Assembly (NCBI GenBank): GCA_023417065.1
Contig: JAEZGH010000181.1
Coordinates: 1 to 64,000, forward strand
Reading direction: 5' to 3'
Length of the DNA stretch: 64,000 nucleotides
From: Bacteroidota bacterium
GTDB lineage: Bacteria; Bacteroidota; Bacteroidia; Cytophagales; Cyclobacteriaceae
In this document: positions 1 to 9,161 of the stretch, piece after piece
Layout: each line of letters starts with the position of its first letter
How positions within the stretch are numbered: position 1 is the first letter of the stretch
Position numbers and translations under genes: made by a program
The notes under the pieces: generated by a model
What the model saw: only the letters and a program-made list of their open reading frames with translations
What the model was told of the DNA's origin: nothing
Database searches by the model: none

Positions 1-381
1 GCTGTTGCGGCGCTCGAAAGCATGCTTGCGCTTCGACAGTTTGCTGATTTACTGGCTGAAACACTCAAAGACAACAGATTGATTATAACGTTAATAGGTG
101 TGTTATCTGCCGTCGTCGACAACGTTCCGCTTGTCGCAGCCAGTATGGGCATGTATTCAATGGATGTTTATCCGCAGGACGACACGATCTGGAATTACCT
201 GGCCTATTGTGCCGGAACGGGAGGTAGTATGCTGATCATCGGTTCCGCCGCTGGCGTGGCCGTCATGGGAATGGAAAAGATCAACTTCATCTGGTATGCG
301 AAACGGATATCGCTGGTCGCGATGCTGGGCTACTTTGCCGGAGCCATCGTATACCTTATTATGGATGCATCCATCCTGTAG
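1..381 (+). CDS. nhaD: NhaD-type Na+/H+ antiporter, C-terminal part (5' end outside window)
   Basis: The reading frame is open from base 1, so only the last 126 codons are seen. The product would exchange Na+ for H+ across the inner membrane (ion-transporter superfamily). The segment SAVVDNVPLVAA, a helix break carrying a conserved Asp-Asn pair, and the later GTGGSMLIIGSAAGVAVMG segment are typical of the NhaD/ArsB-type C-terminal half. Three to four hydrophobic helices are visible and the protein ends shortly after the last one. The next gene is convergent. The family call is firm; the exact ion cannot be read from this fragment. Confidence 0.85.
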   Translation, partial: AVAALESMLALRQFADLLAETLKDNRLIITLIGVLSAVVDNVPLVAASMGMYSMDVYPQDDTIWNYLAYCAGTGGSMLIIGSAAGVAVMGMEKINFIWYAKRISLVAMLGYFAGAIVYLIMDASIL

Positions 382-445
382 CAATCACAGGCTGAATATT
401 TTAGATGCTAATCATTTGTTCAAGGGAAGTTGCAACAGTACGGGA

Positions 446-844
446 TTATTTTTCCAGCTGGGTCGCCCTGTAAGCCCGGATCCAGTTTAGTGCACCTTCC
501 TTTGAATAAAAGAAACGCGTGGGAAAATCCTTGGGTGTCTTGATGTAGAAGTTGGCAAACATTGCCGCGATCGGATTACTCGCCAGGAAAGCCCCGGCGC
601 GGATGTTTTTGAGGCCGCCATCAGGATGACGCATATATTCACGGGCGTCAGAATCCATCTGGACGATATTGGACATGTCGACGATGAAATAGTGCGGCTG
701 GTTTTCGGTGAACATCAGTCGGCTTGCAACGAGGTCCTTTGCCACAGCAAGGTCCATATGCAGGCCATACGGAAATTCCGCCAGGACAATATCTTCCTCT
801 CCCATTGTCTGCATTTCCACATATCTGAATTTGGCTTTCTTCAT
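446..844 (-). CDS. STAS/SpoIIAA-like small cytosolic protein
   Basis: 132 residues with no signal peptide or membrane segment. The alternating pattern, with a central strand-like YFIVDMSNI followed by DSDAREYM, resembles the STAS-like fold of small Bacteroidota proteins (DUF7793-like). The C-terminal part has IAAMFANFYIKTPK and then a short FYSKEGALNWI segment, the usual ending of these proteins. No catalytic residues are recognisable. Such proteins are thought to be regulatory binding modules, but no partner is encoded nearby: the neighbours are a convergent antiporter gene and a divergent transpeptidase gene. The ATG at 844 is the only reasonable start. The family is inferred from pattern. 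Confidence 0.6.
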   Translation of the reverse strand: MKKAKFRYVEMQTMGEEDIVLAEFPYGLHMDLAVAKDLVASRLMFTENQPHYFIVDMSNIVQMDSDAREYMRHPDGGLKNIRAGAFLASNPIAAMFANFYIKTPKDFPTRFFYSKEGALNWIRAYRATQLEK

Positions 845-1117
845 GGCATTACCTCGGTTCTGGTCAGGGAACCGGGTAACCTGCTTCGGTCACACAGATG
901 GGGCATCATCATAACGTTGGGGTCTTCAACTCAAAGGTAACAATTGTTCTCCTATACAGCCGGCCAAAAATTACCGCGCCTGTTTTTATAACCACTTTTT
1001 AACCTCTGATTGCCGCCAGCACTGGGTGCCGCTTTCCCCAATTTTCCATGCTAACGTCACTAAGCCCCTTCCAGAGAGCCTGTGGCCGCCGGAACAGGAT
1101 TTGAACAGTGATGCTCA

Positions 1118-2821
1118 ATGGAAAGAAAAACAGAAAATGTCTTCGGATTTCTCGATGATCCGGATAAACGAAAAATATATAAACGGATAGGTCTCGCGGG
1201 ACTTGGTGTTTTAGCGCTTACCCTATTGATTCTGATTGTCAATTCAACTTCATATCCCGACGAATTGTACATCGACTCAGTAGCCTCGCCCGTAGCCACG
1301 CAGGTAAAACGCTTCAATGTAGACAGGCCCTACTACAACAAACTGGTCCAGAAAAAAACGATCGACTTCTATAAGCGGAATGACGGCAAGACCAGGTGGC
1401 TGGAATACAAAAAACCAACACGGTTTTATCAAACCTACGTGTCGTCAATCAACGATGCTTCGCAGTATGGGCTGAACCCCGATCACTATGATCTTGCGAA
1501 CATCACCACTGCCGTCGACTCGCTGTATGCGAATAAGAAACGAACACCCGCAGAAGTCGCTGCACTTGATGTGAGGATCACGGCCTCGTTCCTTTTGTTC
1601 ACCACGCACTTGATCGAAGGTCGCATAAGTAACGCCGGGTCGGGCGATTTCATCTGGAAGAAGTCATCACCGGATGAAGATGACGTTGACCTCTTGCTTG
1701 CAAACTCTTCAGGAAAACTATCGGACATTATTGAAGAACTGCATCCCGAAACGGAGCAGTACGAGCGAATGCGCAAGGCTCTGCATGAGTATCGCGCAAT
1801 AGAGGATAAGTTCAAGATTTCCCTGAGCGGTAAGACAGGGGCCATCAAACCGGGTGCACAACACCCTGCCGTTCCTGAGATCCGCCGGAGACTCAGCCTG
1901 ACGGACGTGAAGCCATATACTCCCAAAGATTCTCTCCTGTACGACGAGAAGCTGGTGGAAGCCGTAAAGCAGTTTCAAATGCGTCACGGCCTCGAACAGG
2001 ATGGGATCATCAGCACGGCCACGATTTCTTACCTGAATGAACCGTTTTCGAGCAAAGCCGATCTCATTGAATTAAACCTGGAACGTTTGCGTTGGCTGCC
2101 GCGTGAGCTGCCCAATGATTACATCAGTATAAACATCCCTGAATATCTGCTGCGCGTATACAAAAACGGCAAAGAGAAAATAGAGATGCGCGTGGTGCTT
2201 GGAAGCGAATTTAACGCTACTCCTGTATTTACAGATACACTTGAATACATCGTCTTCAGCCCAACGTGGAATGTGCCTGCCAGTATCCTCCAGGAAGAAT
2301 TTATTCCCAGGCTGAAAGAGAATACTGAAGCTTTTGCCCGTGACAGATTCATCCTTTACAAGAACGGCGAAGAAGTTAATCCGGCAGACGTCGACTGGGA
2401 CGACAAGGATTTCAATCCTGAAGAATACAGAATGGTTGAAAACCCTGGGGATATGAATTCTCTTGGGCGGGTGAAGTTTATGATGCCCAATGACTTCAAT
2501 ATATATCTGCACGACACGCCATCGGAAAAGCTTTTTGCAAAGAACAAGCGCGCCTACAGTCATGGCTGTATACGTCTGGAAAACCCTGTTGAACTCGCAT
2601 CATTCCTTTTGAAGGAGAGTGGCGAAAAGTGGTCAGACGACGAAATTGCAGAAGCCATGGCGAAAGAAGAACCCGTAAACGTTACGTTGAAGAAGCAGTA
2701 TCCTGTCCAGATTGAGTATCGCACCGTATGGGTTGATGACAAAGGTCTTGTTCATTTCAGGGAAGACCTGTATGATCACGACCAAAGACAGATTGCGTTG
2801 CTCAAGAAAATCGACAACTGA
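1118..2821 (+). CDS. YcbB-type murein L,D-transpeptidase
   Basis: 567 residues. It forms 3-3 crosslinks in peptidoglycan or anchors proteins to it, acting in the periplasm. Residues 24-42 form a membrane anchor. An N-terminal scaffold region follows, then a peptidoglycan-binding helical module at about 250-307 (AVKQFQMRHGLEQDG), then the YkuD catalytic domain at about 325-500. The active-site motif is SHGCIRL with Cys484, preceded by HDTP. This order (scaffold, PG-binding, YkuD) is that of the large LdtD/YcbB class. The ATG at 1118 gives a normal short cytoplasmic tail. It converges with a second, unrelated-class transpeptidase only 13 bp away. Confidence 0.93.
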   Translation: MERKTENVFGFLDDPDKRKIYKRIGLAGLGVLALTLLILIVNSTSYPDELYIDSVASPVATQVKRFNVDRPYYNKLVQKKTIDFYKRNDGKTRWLEYKKPTRFYQTYVSSINDASQYGLNPDHYDLANITTAVDSLYANKKRTPAEVAALDVRITASFLLFTTHLIEGRISNAGSGDFIWKKSSPDEDDVDLLLANSSGKLSDIIEELHPETEQYERMRKALHEYRAIEDKFKISLSGKTGAIKPGAQHPAVPEIRRRLSLTDVKPYTPKDSLLYDEKLVEAVKQFQMRHGLEQDGIISTATISYLNEPFSSKADLIELNLERLRWLPRELPNDYISINIPEYLLRVYKNGKEKIEMRVVLGSEFNATPVFTDTLEYIVFSPTWNVPASILQEEFIPRLKENTEAFARDRFILYKNGEEVNPADVDWDDKDFNPEEYRMVENPGDMNSLGRVKFMMPNDFNIYLHDTPSEKLFAKNKRAYSHGCIRLENPVELASFLLKESGEKWSDDEIAEAMAKEEPVNVTLKKQYPVQIEYRTVWVDDKGLVHFREDLYDHDQRQIALLKKIDN

Positions 2822-2834
2822 TCAGAGGCACATT

Positions 2835-3659
2835 TTATAGCTCGGCAGTTACAGCCTCAAAGACGTCAAGTCTGTCAAACAGGTTGTCGATGTTAAGGTG
2901 TGTAGAGTTTGCGAGGTATTCGCTATCATCGAAGTACGCAAAGATGAGCGTTTTGTCTTTGATGGTATCGATTACCTTTCGGGAGATTTCCTTAGGCAAA
3001 GCCGGGCATCCCTGGCTTCTGCCCAGGCGTCCGTACTTCCGGATCCAGCTCTCGCTGACGTAGTTGGCCTCATGCATGACCACGGCGCGTTCCCGCATTT
3101 TGTCATTGTAGGATCCGTCAAGGCCATCAAGGCGCAGGCTGTATCCTTTGCTGCCCACGTATGTTTCACCGGTAAGGTAGAACCCCAGGCTGCTTTGATT
3201 TGAATGCACGGTATTTGAGAATGAAGTAGCCATATTCTGTCCGGTATTTTTGCCGTGGCTCACCAGGGAATGAAACTTCAGCGACTTCTTCTTCAGGTCT
3301 ACGGTGTAGAATCTCTTCTCTGTACTGGGCTTGGAAAAGTCGATGAAGGAAACGATGTCGCGTTGGGAAAGCTTGCCCTGCTGCCTGAGCGAGTAGTAGC
3401 CAATCATCCCGAACCGGAACACGTCGTATTTCAAACCGGCTTTTTCCAGTCCGATGGAGTGATACAGGGTTCTCAGAGAGTCTTCGAAATTATCACGTGT
3501 TAACCTTCCTTTGGATACGTCATTACGGGCAACTTTGAAAGCAGCGGCATGAGTTGACGGTGCTGCAGCAGCCGATGCCTTGGATGAAGTTATATTCGTG
3601 TAGCTGGCAACTGTCACAAACAACAGGACCAGCAGAGTGAGTCCAAAAATTCTTTTCAT
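2835..3659 (-). CDS. YkuD_2-type L,D-transpeptidase catalytic-domain protein
   Basis: About 274 residues from the ATG at 3659. A longer reading from 3683 would need a TTG that lies inside a promoter-like TATCTTTTTG, so the ATG is preferred. An N-terminal signal peptide (MKRIFGLTLLVLLFVTVA) is followed by a linker and a catalytic domain with the motif GRSQGCPALP, the variant Cys motif of the YkuD_2 family (murein L,D-transpeptidase catalytic domain family). The His-rich HEANYVSESW precedes it. It is predicted to be periplasmic. It sits tail to tail with the YcbB-type enzyme. The exact substrate is unknown. Confidence 0.85.
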   Translation of the reverse strand: MKRIFGLTLLVLLFVTVASYTNITSSKASAAAAPSTHAAAFKVARNDVSKGRLTRDNFEDSLRTLYHSIGLEKAGLKYDVFRFGMIGYYSLRQQGKLSQRDIVSFIDFSKPSTEKRFYTVDLKKKSLKFHSLVSHGKNTGQNMATSFSNTVHSNQSSLGFYLTGETYVGSKGYSLRLDGLDGSYNDKMRERAVVMHEANYVSESWIRKYGRLGRSQGCPALPKEISRKVIDTIKDKTLIFAYFDDSEYLANSTHLNIDNLFDRLDVFEAVTAEL

Positions 3660-3680
3660 GCGAGAGGGTTGGTTTGAGTT

Positions 3681-3690
3681 CAAAAAGATA
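3681..3690 (-). promoter_or_regulatory. Possible -7 element upstream of the YkuD_2 gene
   Basis: Read on the minus strand this is TATCTTTTTG, close to the Bacteroidota -7 consensus TAnnTTTG. It would put the transcript start about 15-20 bases before the ATG at 3659 and argues against the upstream TTG start. No clear -33 TTG was seen, so this is tentative. Confidence 0.3.
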
Positions 3691-3745
3691 ACTCGTGCTA
3701 AAACTTAAAAATTCCCCCGATTTGCCGTCGCCTGACGTATTTCCC

Positions 3746-5161
3746 TTATTCTTTCCCGTCGCCCGGATTTTTAGAAGCCACCAGCTTCAGCCCGGTTTGT
3801 TTTATTGCTTTCATGCCGCCATCAACATCGATCACGTTATCCCAGCCGCGTGCTTTGAGGATTGACGCCGCGATCATCGACCGGTATCCGCCCGCGCAAT
3901 GCAGGTAAACCTCCCCGTCTTTCGGAATGTCATTGAGATGATCATTCAGGAAATCAAGAGACGCCAGCTGCGCACCTTCAACGTGCTCCGGGTAGTACTC
4001 GGTAGGCTTGCGAACGTCAAAGATCCTTAGTTCGCCACGCTGTGCCCGCTTTTCAAGCTCTTCCGCAGAGATCGAATCAATGCTGTCGACATCCCTGCCG
4101 GCCTGTAGCCAGCTCTTAAATCCTCCTTTCAGAAAACCCAGGGTATTGTCGAAGCCCACGCGGGCAAGTCTGGTGATCACTTCTTTTTCCCGGCCTTCGT
4201 CGGCAACAATCAGAATCGGGTGTTCAACGCCCGGGATAAGCGCACCTGCCCATGGCGCAAAACTACCGTCAAGACCGATGTTGATTGACTTCGGTATAAA
4301 GCCCTTTCTGAACACCTGTGGTGCTCTTGTATCCAGTACAAGTGCTCCCGTTTCGTTTGCCAGTGCTTCGAATTCATTGGCATCCAGGGCTGAACTTCCG
4401 CGTTCCAGTACCGCATCGATACTCCTGTATCCTTCCTTGTTCATTTTCACGTTCTCCGGAAAGTATGCCGGTGGTGGCAGCAAACCTTCTGTTACCTCGG
4501 TGATGAACTCGTCGCGCGTCATATTGGCACGCAAGGCATAATTGAACTTGCGCTGATTTCCCAGGGTGTCAACCGTTTCTTTCATCATGTTCTTGCCACA
4601 TGCCGAGCCTGCTCCGTGTGCAGGATACACGATGACGTCATCGGGTAAGGTCATTATTTTCGCACGAAGGGAATCATAAAGAAGGCCTGCAAGCTGCTCC
4701 TGGGTCATGTGTGCAGCCTTTTGTGCGAGGTCGGGTCGGCCGACGTCGCCAAGAAACAGGGTGTCACCGCTGAATATGGCGTGTTCCTTTCCATTCTCGT
4801 CCAGGAGCAGGTATGTTGTCGATTCAAGGGTATGTCCGGGGGTGTGAAGGACTTTAAAAGTTACGTTGCCCAGCCGGAGTTCCTCGTTATCGCGGGCGAT
4901 ATAGGCATCGAACGAAGGCGTTGCATCCGGGCCATACACGATTTTCGCTCCTGTACGACGCGCCAGGTCAAGATGGCCGGAGACAAAATCCGCGTGAAAA
5001 TGGGTTTCGAAAACGTACTTGATGGTCGCGTTGTCTTTTTTCGCCTTTTCAATGTAAGGCTCGACTTCGCGCAGCGGATCAATGATCGCTGCTTCCCCGT
5101 TCGACACAATGTAATACGCTCCCTGAGCAAGGCACCCGGTATAAATCTGTTCTACTTTCAT
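3746..5161 (-). CDS. Persulfide dioxygenase-like MBL protein with two rhodanese domains
   Basis: About 471 residues. Residues 1-245 are a metallo-beta-lactamase fold of the ETHE1/persulfide dioxygenase type, with THFHADFVSGH, HTPGHTLEST and SGDTLFLGDVGRPDL supplying the iron ligands. Two rhodanese domains follow. The first (about 275-360) lacks the catalytic Cys: its loop reads VADEGREKE. The second (about 385-465) keeps it in HCAGGYRS. The fusion resembles CstB-like sulfide-detoxifying enzymes that oxidise low-molecular-weight persulfides. MKVEQIY at 5161 is preferred over the ATG at 5170 because homologues usually begin at MK. Cytosolic. No sulfide sensor gene lies next to it. Confidence 0.88.
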   Translation of the reverse strand: MKVEQIYTGCLAQGAYYIVSNGEAAIIDPLREVEPYIEKAKKDNATIKYVFETHFHADFVSGHLDLARRTGAKIVYGPDATPSFDAYIARDNEELRLGNVTFKVLHTPGHTLESTTYLLLDENGKEHAIFSGDTLFLGDVGRPDLAQKAAHMTQEQLAGLLYDSLRAKIMTLPDDVIVYPAHGAGSACGKNMMKETVDTLGNQRKFNYALRANMTRDEFITEVTEGLLPPPAYFPENVKMNKEGYRSIDAVLERGSSALDANEFEALANETGALVLDTRAPQVFRKGFIPKSINIGLDGSFAPWAGALIPGVEHPILIVADEGREKEVITRLARVGFDNTLGFLKGGFKSWLQAGRDVDSIDSISAEELEKRAQRGELRIFDVRKPTEYYPEHVEGAQLASLDFLNDHLNDIPKDGEVYLHCAGGYRSMIAASILKARGWDNVIDVDGGMKAIKQTGLKLVASKNPGDGKE

Positions 5162-5254
5162 GGCGGTCATTCACCTTTTGTCCGCCGCAAAGGTAGCCGA
5201 TTTACACTAACAGATTACACACCTTAATCACAAATTGGGTCAGGAATACGGAGC

Positions 5255-5386
5255 TCAAATCAGGGTTGCGCTGCATTGACCTAGGATCACCCAGATGATG
5301 ATGAAAACGAGAATGGTGCCGAAGCAGCCGCCGCCTAGTTTTTTGGCCCCGTAACCAGCGATGAGGGCTCTGAAGAAATTGTTCAT
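5255..5386 (-). CDS. 43-residue single-pass membrane peptide
   Basis: A short reading frame from ATG 5386 to TGA 5255. The translation starts MNNFFRALIAGYGAKKLGGG, followed by a hydrophobic helix (TILVFIIIWVILG) and an end that includes QCSATLI. The N-terminal helix is amphipathic and the Gly-rich turn carries one Cys. Small proteins of this shape (short basic N-terminus, GGGCFG, one membrane helix) are common in Bacteroidota but have no assigned role. It fills most of the gap between the MBL/rhodanese gene and the next small membrane gene, which supports it being real. Function unknown. Confidence 0.55.
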   Translation of the reverse strand: MNNFFRALIAGYGAKKLGGGCFGTILVFIIIWVILGQCSATLI

Positions 5387-5487
5387 AGATTAGTCTTTGC
5401 CTGACTGATTATAAATACATGCCAGCGGCAGGACATAGGCTTGTATACGGCAGGTCTCACTACGCAGAACGTATTTTACGCGCTGAA

Positions 5488-5682
5488 TCAATCCTCGAAA
5501 AGCCCCGAGAGCAGATTCTTGTCGCGCAGCAAATTTACGATGAGCCAGGTGATGCAAATCGACATCGACAGCAGGAATACGAGCACTCCGCCCCCCGGCA
5601 ACGCTAATTCAGCCAGATACAACAGTCCGGAAATCACCAGCACCAGCAGAATACCACGAATGAAAAAGGCAGTCCAGGTCAT
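5488..5682 (-). CDS. 64-residue two-helix membrane protein
   Basis: Starts at ATG 5682. Two hydrophobic segments (about residues 4-27 and 30-50) are joined by a Gly-rich turn, LPGGGVLV, and the protein ends in the acidic tail LLSGLFED. It has no recognised domain. It lies immediately downstream of the large T9SS-exported protein on the same strand, 44 bp from its stop codon, so the two may be co-transcribed. Function unknown. Confidence 0.6.
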   Translation of the reverse strand: MTWTAFFIRGILLVLVISGLLYLAELALPGGGVLVFLLSMSICITWLIVNLLRDKNLLSGLFED

Positions 5683-5726
5683 ATGCCTGATTTCGGTATA
5701 AAAAGATGCCAGGCCCTGGTAACCCC

Positions 5727-8510
5727 TTAGTCCGCAACAACTTGTACCCAGCCTTTAACGCGCTGCTTCTTCTGGTCCGGATTCCGCATATTGAAATAAA
5801 TCGTCGCTTCGTAATAGTACACACCGGAGCTAACCTGACTTCCATCTGATTGAAGTCCATCCCAGAAAATGAACTCATCCTCGGGCGTCACACTCGTGAA
5901 GTGGATTTCCCGCCCCCAGCGATTGAGGATTTTCAAATCCACCTTTTCCACAAACCGCGCACATTCAGTTTCGGAGTTATAGCTGTTGAATGCCATGAAC
6001 ACGTCGTTGCGATCGTCGCGCAATCCGGGAGTGAAAACATTCGGCAACGAGAACCACGGGCAATTGTCGGCGCATACTGTCTCGCTGAAGTCACTTCGGT
6101 TTCCGGCGCCATCGACGGCGACAACCTTATAACAGAACGCCTTTGATTCGAGGCCCCCGTGAATATAGGACGCTTCACGTGTCGTCGCCAGCAAGGCAAA
6201 TTCGTCGCCTTCATCCGCGGCAGCCCATAGCTCAAATGACAGATCGGGCTCACTGCATCCCTGTTGGGAACCGTAAACTATTTCCAGTTGGTTGAAGTAG
6301 TTTGCAGGAGGGCAAGGCAACTCATTGCAGTTTTGCTCAAGGATAGTCAGCTGTGGATTACATGGCGGAGTGATGTCGAGCAACACCCCCTCCGATATCT
6401 GAGAGAAGTTTTCCAACGGTTCGGGTATCTGCGGATTGCCATAGCCTCCCCGAGTCTTGACCTTGTAATAGTAATTAACACCTGGGTCCAGCGGTTGATT
6501 TCCAAATGAACCGCGATCCTCATAGACAAATCCGTATTCGTTGACATCCACGCTGTCGATCAAAACAAAGTCGTCGGGATCGCCAGTGGTGCTCCGGTAT
6601 ACAAAATGATAGGGATGCTTCTTAAGGTAGTTGTACCAGGGCGTTGCTGCCTCCCACGTAAGTCTTACTCCGTCAAAGAGTGGTTGTGGGGTGAGGTACA
6701 CCGACGATGCTACTGATGAGGTGTCCACAGGATCCTGTGATAAGGATGGAACATACAGCTGGACCATATAACGGTATGGCAATTCCGTTGTGTTGATTTG
6801 CTGATCTGCGTATGAAGTGTCCGACAGGATTTCGCTGACGGGCTCAAAAGCATTGCCATCCATTCCTGAAGCGCGGTAAACGCGATATTGATAAGGTGGC
6901 GGATATTGTACAGGGTCAATATCAAATGGAGGCGTCCACCTGACCAGAATTTCCCCTGAAGCAGAGGCTGTTTTTCTGACGGAGACATTAGTGATCACTG
7001 GAGCTTCCGCCGGCTTCGGGATAAGGCATGTATCAATCGAAAGCCGGCTGGGATTCTTCCCCGGGCCAATCAGTGCTACGAGCCGGTAGCAGTACATCGC
7101 TCCTACAGCCACGTTATTGTCAACGAAGGCGTTGTTATTTCCGGTGGTCTCTCCAACCAATTGGTAACGCAGAAAATGAGGCATCCCGGAAAGGCACTCA
7201 GGCTGATTGTACTCGTAGGGTGCCACCCGCCGCCACACCTGATAGCCGGTAACATTATCACATCCCTGATCCTTCCATTGAAGGGTAACTTCTTTGGAAA
7301 CGGGATTAACGGATACACTTTCATATTGGGGCGGCGCAGCAAGTACAGTTAACCGAACCGTATGGAACCGCACCAGCGGCTGCCCCGTAGGCGGCTTATC
7401 CTGAATTTTGAATACAATCGAATAGGCACCGCGACGGACGTGCTCGCAGTTGGTTTGCCAGCGCAATCTGATCGCAGCGGTATCATCAGGAGGCGCGGTC
7501 GATTGCAGGATTTGCTCCGAAGGATCTATTATTGCAGGACTGTCATTCAAATCAAAAAGTTCAGAGTATGCCACTATCATCACGGGATGATTATCAGGAT
7601 CGCTGCCTGCAAGCGTGAAGTCGACCAATGTACCTGCCATCACACAGATTTCATCGTCATCGCTGAGCGTCGGTCTTCCATTGGAGCAGGATGCCACTTC
7701 AATTTCCATGTCTCGTGTCACAAAACCGATCTGATTCCAGGTGCTGTCGGAAACCCTGAACCTCCATTCGGTAATCTTTACCGCGAGGGAGTACGTGCCT
7801 GCCGCCCCGGGCGCATCCCAGGTGATGAGACCGGTTACGGGATCGATTGACAGAGTCGGCGGGGCCGTTCCATCTTCGTTAGCTTTATTATAGTCCAGCC
7901 CCGATACCTGGTAAAACTCAGGAACATTCGGTAAACGATAGTTTTTTACGAAGTCGTCTTTTGCCTGGCGTGGCGTTATAAATTCATACGAAAGGCTGTC
8001 GCCGTCGGGATCTACGGCGCCAAGGTGATGGTAGAACGCCTTTCCGGAGCAGCCTCCATCTATCGGTGGCACCAGAAACCTTGGCGACGTATTGCACACC
8101 CCCGGTTCAATAAGGATTTCCATTTCAACGAAAAATGGCGTGCTTATGGAATTGTCCATGTTTGCAATGGACTCGCCCCGGTTGACTTCGCGATAGCCAA
8201 TCAGGTACTTCCCCGACCGCGCGTAGGTATGGTGGATGGTGAATTGCGCATACGCTATTCCATTTGAGGATATGGGTTGCTGAGGTGGGATCTCGAATGT
8301 TTCACCATCTCCGAAGAAGATCAGATCCCCTTCTCCGCCAAACTGGACGCTGGTGTTTGGGTTAAGATATGCTGTGAAGACGAGTTCATACGTATTACTG
8401 GTGCAATCCACCCGGCGCGCAACTAGTTCGATTGAGCGGATATGCGTGGCCTCTGCTACGAGAATAACAAGGAGGAAGCCAACGGTGAGCAGGTAACGGG
8501 CTTGTGTCAT
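5727..8510 (-). CDS. Large exported protein with FN3-like repeats and a CHU_C (T9SS type B) sorting domain
   Basis: About 927 residues from ATG 8510; the extra N-terminal residues up to 8534 would need a TTG. A signal peptide (MTQARYLLTVGFLLVILVAEA) is followed by Ig/PKD-like beta modules, cadherin-like segments (DPDGDSLSY, SDPDNHPV) and then several fibronectin type III-like modules (for example VTLQWKDQGCDNVTGYQVW). The last about 90 residues are the gliding motility-associated CHU_C domain: NVFTPGLRDDRND, then LKILNRWGREI, FWDGLQSDG and SSGVYYYEATI. That domain directs secretion and surface attachment by the type IX system. Many Cys pairs fit an extracellular protein. Probably an adhesin or surface scaffold; the ligand is unknown. 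Confidence 0.9.
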   Translation of the reverse strand: MTQARYLLTVGFLLVILVAEATHIRSIELVARRVDCTSNTYELVFTAYLNPNTSVQFGGEGDLIFFGDGETFEIPPQQPISSNGIAYAQFTIHHTYARSGKYLIGYREVNRGESIANMDNSISTPFFVEMEILIEPGVCNTSPRFLVPPIDGGCSGKAFYHHLGAVDPDGDSLSYEFITPRQAKDDFVKNYRLPNVPEFYQVSGLDYNKANEDGTAPPTLSIDPVTGLITWDAPGAAGTYSLAVKITEWRFRVSDSTWNQIGFVTRDMEIEVASCSNGRPTLSDDDEICVMAGTLVDFTLAGSDPDNHPVMIVAYSELFDLNDSPAIIDPSEQILQSTAPPDDTAAIRLRWQTNCEHVRRGAYSIVFKIQDKPPTGQPLVRFHTVRLTVLAAPPQYESVSVNPVSKEVTLQWKDQGCDNVTGYQVWRRVAPYEYNQPECLSGMPHFLRYQLVGETTGNNNAFVDNNVAVGAMYCYRLVALIGPGKNPSRLSIDTCLIPKPAEAPVITNVSVRKTASASGEILVRWTPPFDIDPVQYPPPYQYRVYRASGMDGNAFEPVSEILSDTSYADQQINTTELPYRYMVQLYVPSLSQDPVDTSSVASSVYLTPQPLFDGVRLTWEAATPWYNYLKKHPYHFVYRSTTGDPDDFVLIDSVDVNEYGFVYEDRGSFGNQPLDPGVNYYYKVKTRGGYGNPQIPEPLENFSQISEGVLLDITPPCNPQLTILEQNCNELPCPPANYFNQLEIVYGSQQGCSEPDLSFELWAAADEGDEFALLATTREASYIHGGLESKAFCYKVVAVDGAGNRSDFSETVCADNCPWFSLPNVFTPGLRDDRNDVFMAFNSYNSETECARFVEKVDLKILNRWGREIHFTSVTPEDEFIFWDGLQSDGSQVSSGVYYYEATIYFNMRNPDQKKQRVKGWVQVVAD

Positions 8511-8582
8511 GGGTCGTCGGAGATAAAAAGGCAACGTATAACACAGGCAGCAAATTGTCTGTCGGGAGAAAAATCTCTGGTC

Positions 8583-9161
8583 TTACATCAAAATCACGGT
8601 CATACTTTTCGGGCCGTGAGCTCCCAGCACAAGAGATTGTTCAATATCTGCTGTCTTTGATGGTCCTGCAATAAAGACCCCGAAGCCATGAGAAGAATCA
8701 CCTATACGATCGTAGGCGTCATGCATTGTTCCAACAATAGCTGAAGCCTTAACAATGAGCATCAGATGCTCGCAGATAAAAGGCAACACACGCTGCGGCA
8801 TCAAATCGCCATTCACCCATACCGCCCCGTTTTCCGCTACAGCAAAGTCACCATGGACAATGGCCAGATGCACATCCTGAAAGGCATGTGGCGAGTTCAC
8901 AGGAGCAGATATCTTCTCAAATTCCTGCAGCCACGAAACACACGATACTATCCGCGTATCTGACTCATAATTTTCCTTAACGAATAGTGTCAGGCTGTCT
9001 GCATCCGGAATTTCAACCACGGCTCCTCCGATTGAGGACAGGACTGTTTTGAATGTCTCTTTCAACTTTCCTGAATCACCTTGCGTCAGCGGCACGTGAG
9101 GAGGCGTGCTTCCTGTCACAGACGATTTGAGTTTGCCAAGTATTTTCGTTCTGCTATCCAT
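8583..9161 (-). CDS. lutC: LutC-type L-lactate utilisation protein
   Basis: 192 residues from the ATG at 9161, which overlaps the lutB stop by 8 bases. A longer frame to 9224 would run deep into lutB and is not used. The C-terminal motif GPSKTADIEQSLVLGAHGP is diagnostic of the LutC/YkgG family. LutABC together oxidise L-lactate to pyruvate; LutC is the subunit without iron-sulfur motifs. It is the last gene of lutA-lutB-lutC, and the overlap implies translational coupling. Confidence 0.92.
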   Translation of the reverse strand: MDSRTKILGKLKSSVTGSTPPHVPLTQGDSGKLKETFKTVLSSIGGAVVEIPDADSLTLFVKENYESDTRIVSCVSWLQEFEKISAPVNSPHAFQDVHLAIVHGDFAVAENGAVWVNGDLMPQRVLPFICEHLMLIVKASAIVGTMHDAYDRIGDSSHGFGVFIAGPSKTADIEQSLVLGAHGPKSMTVILM

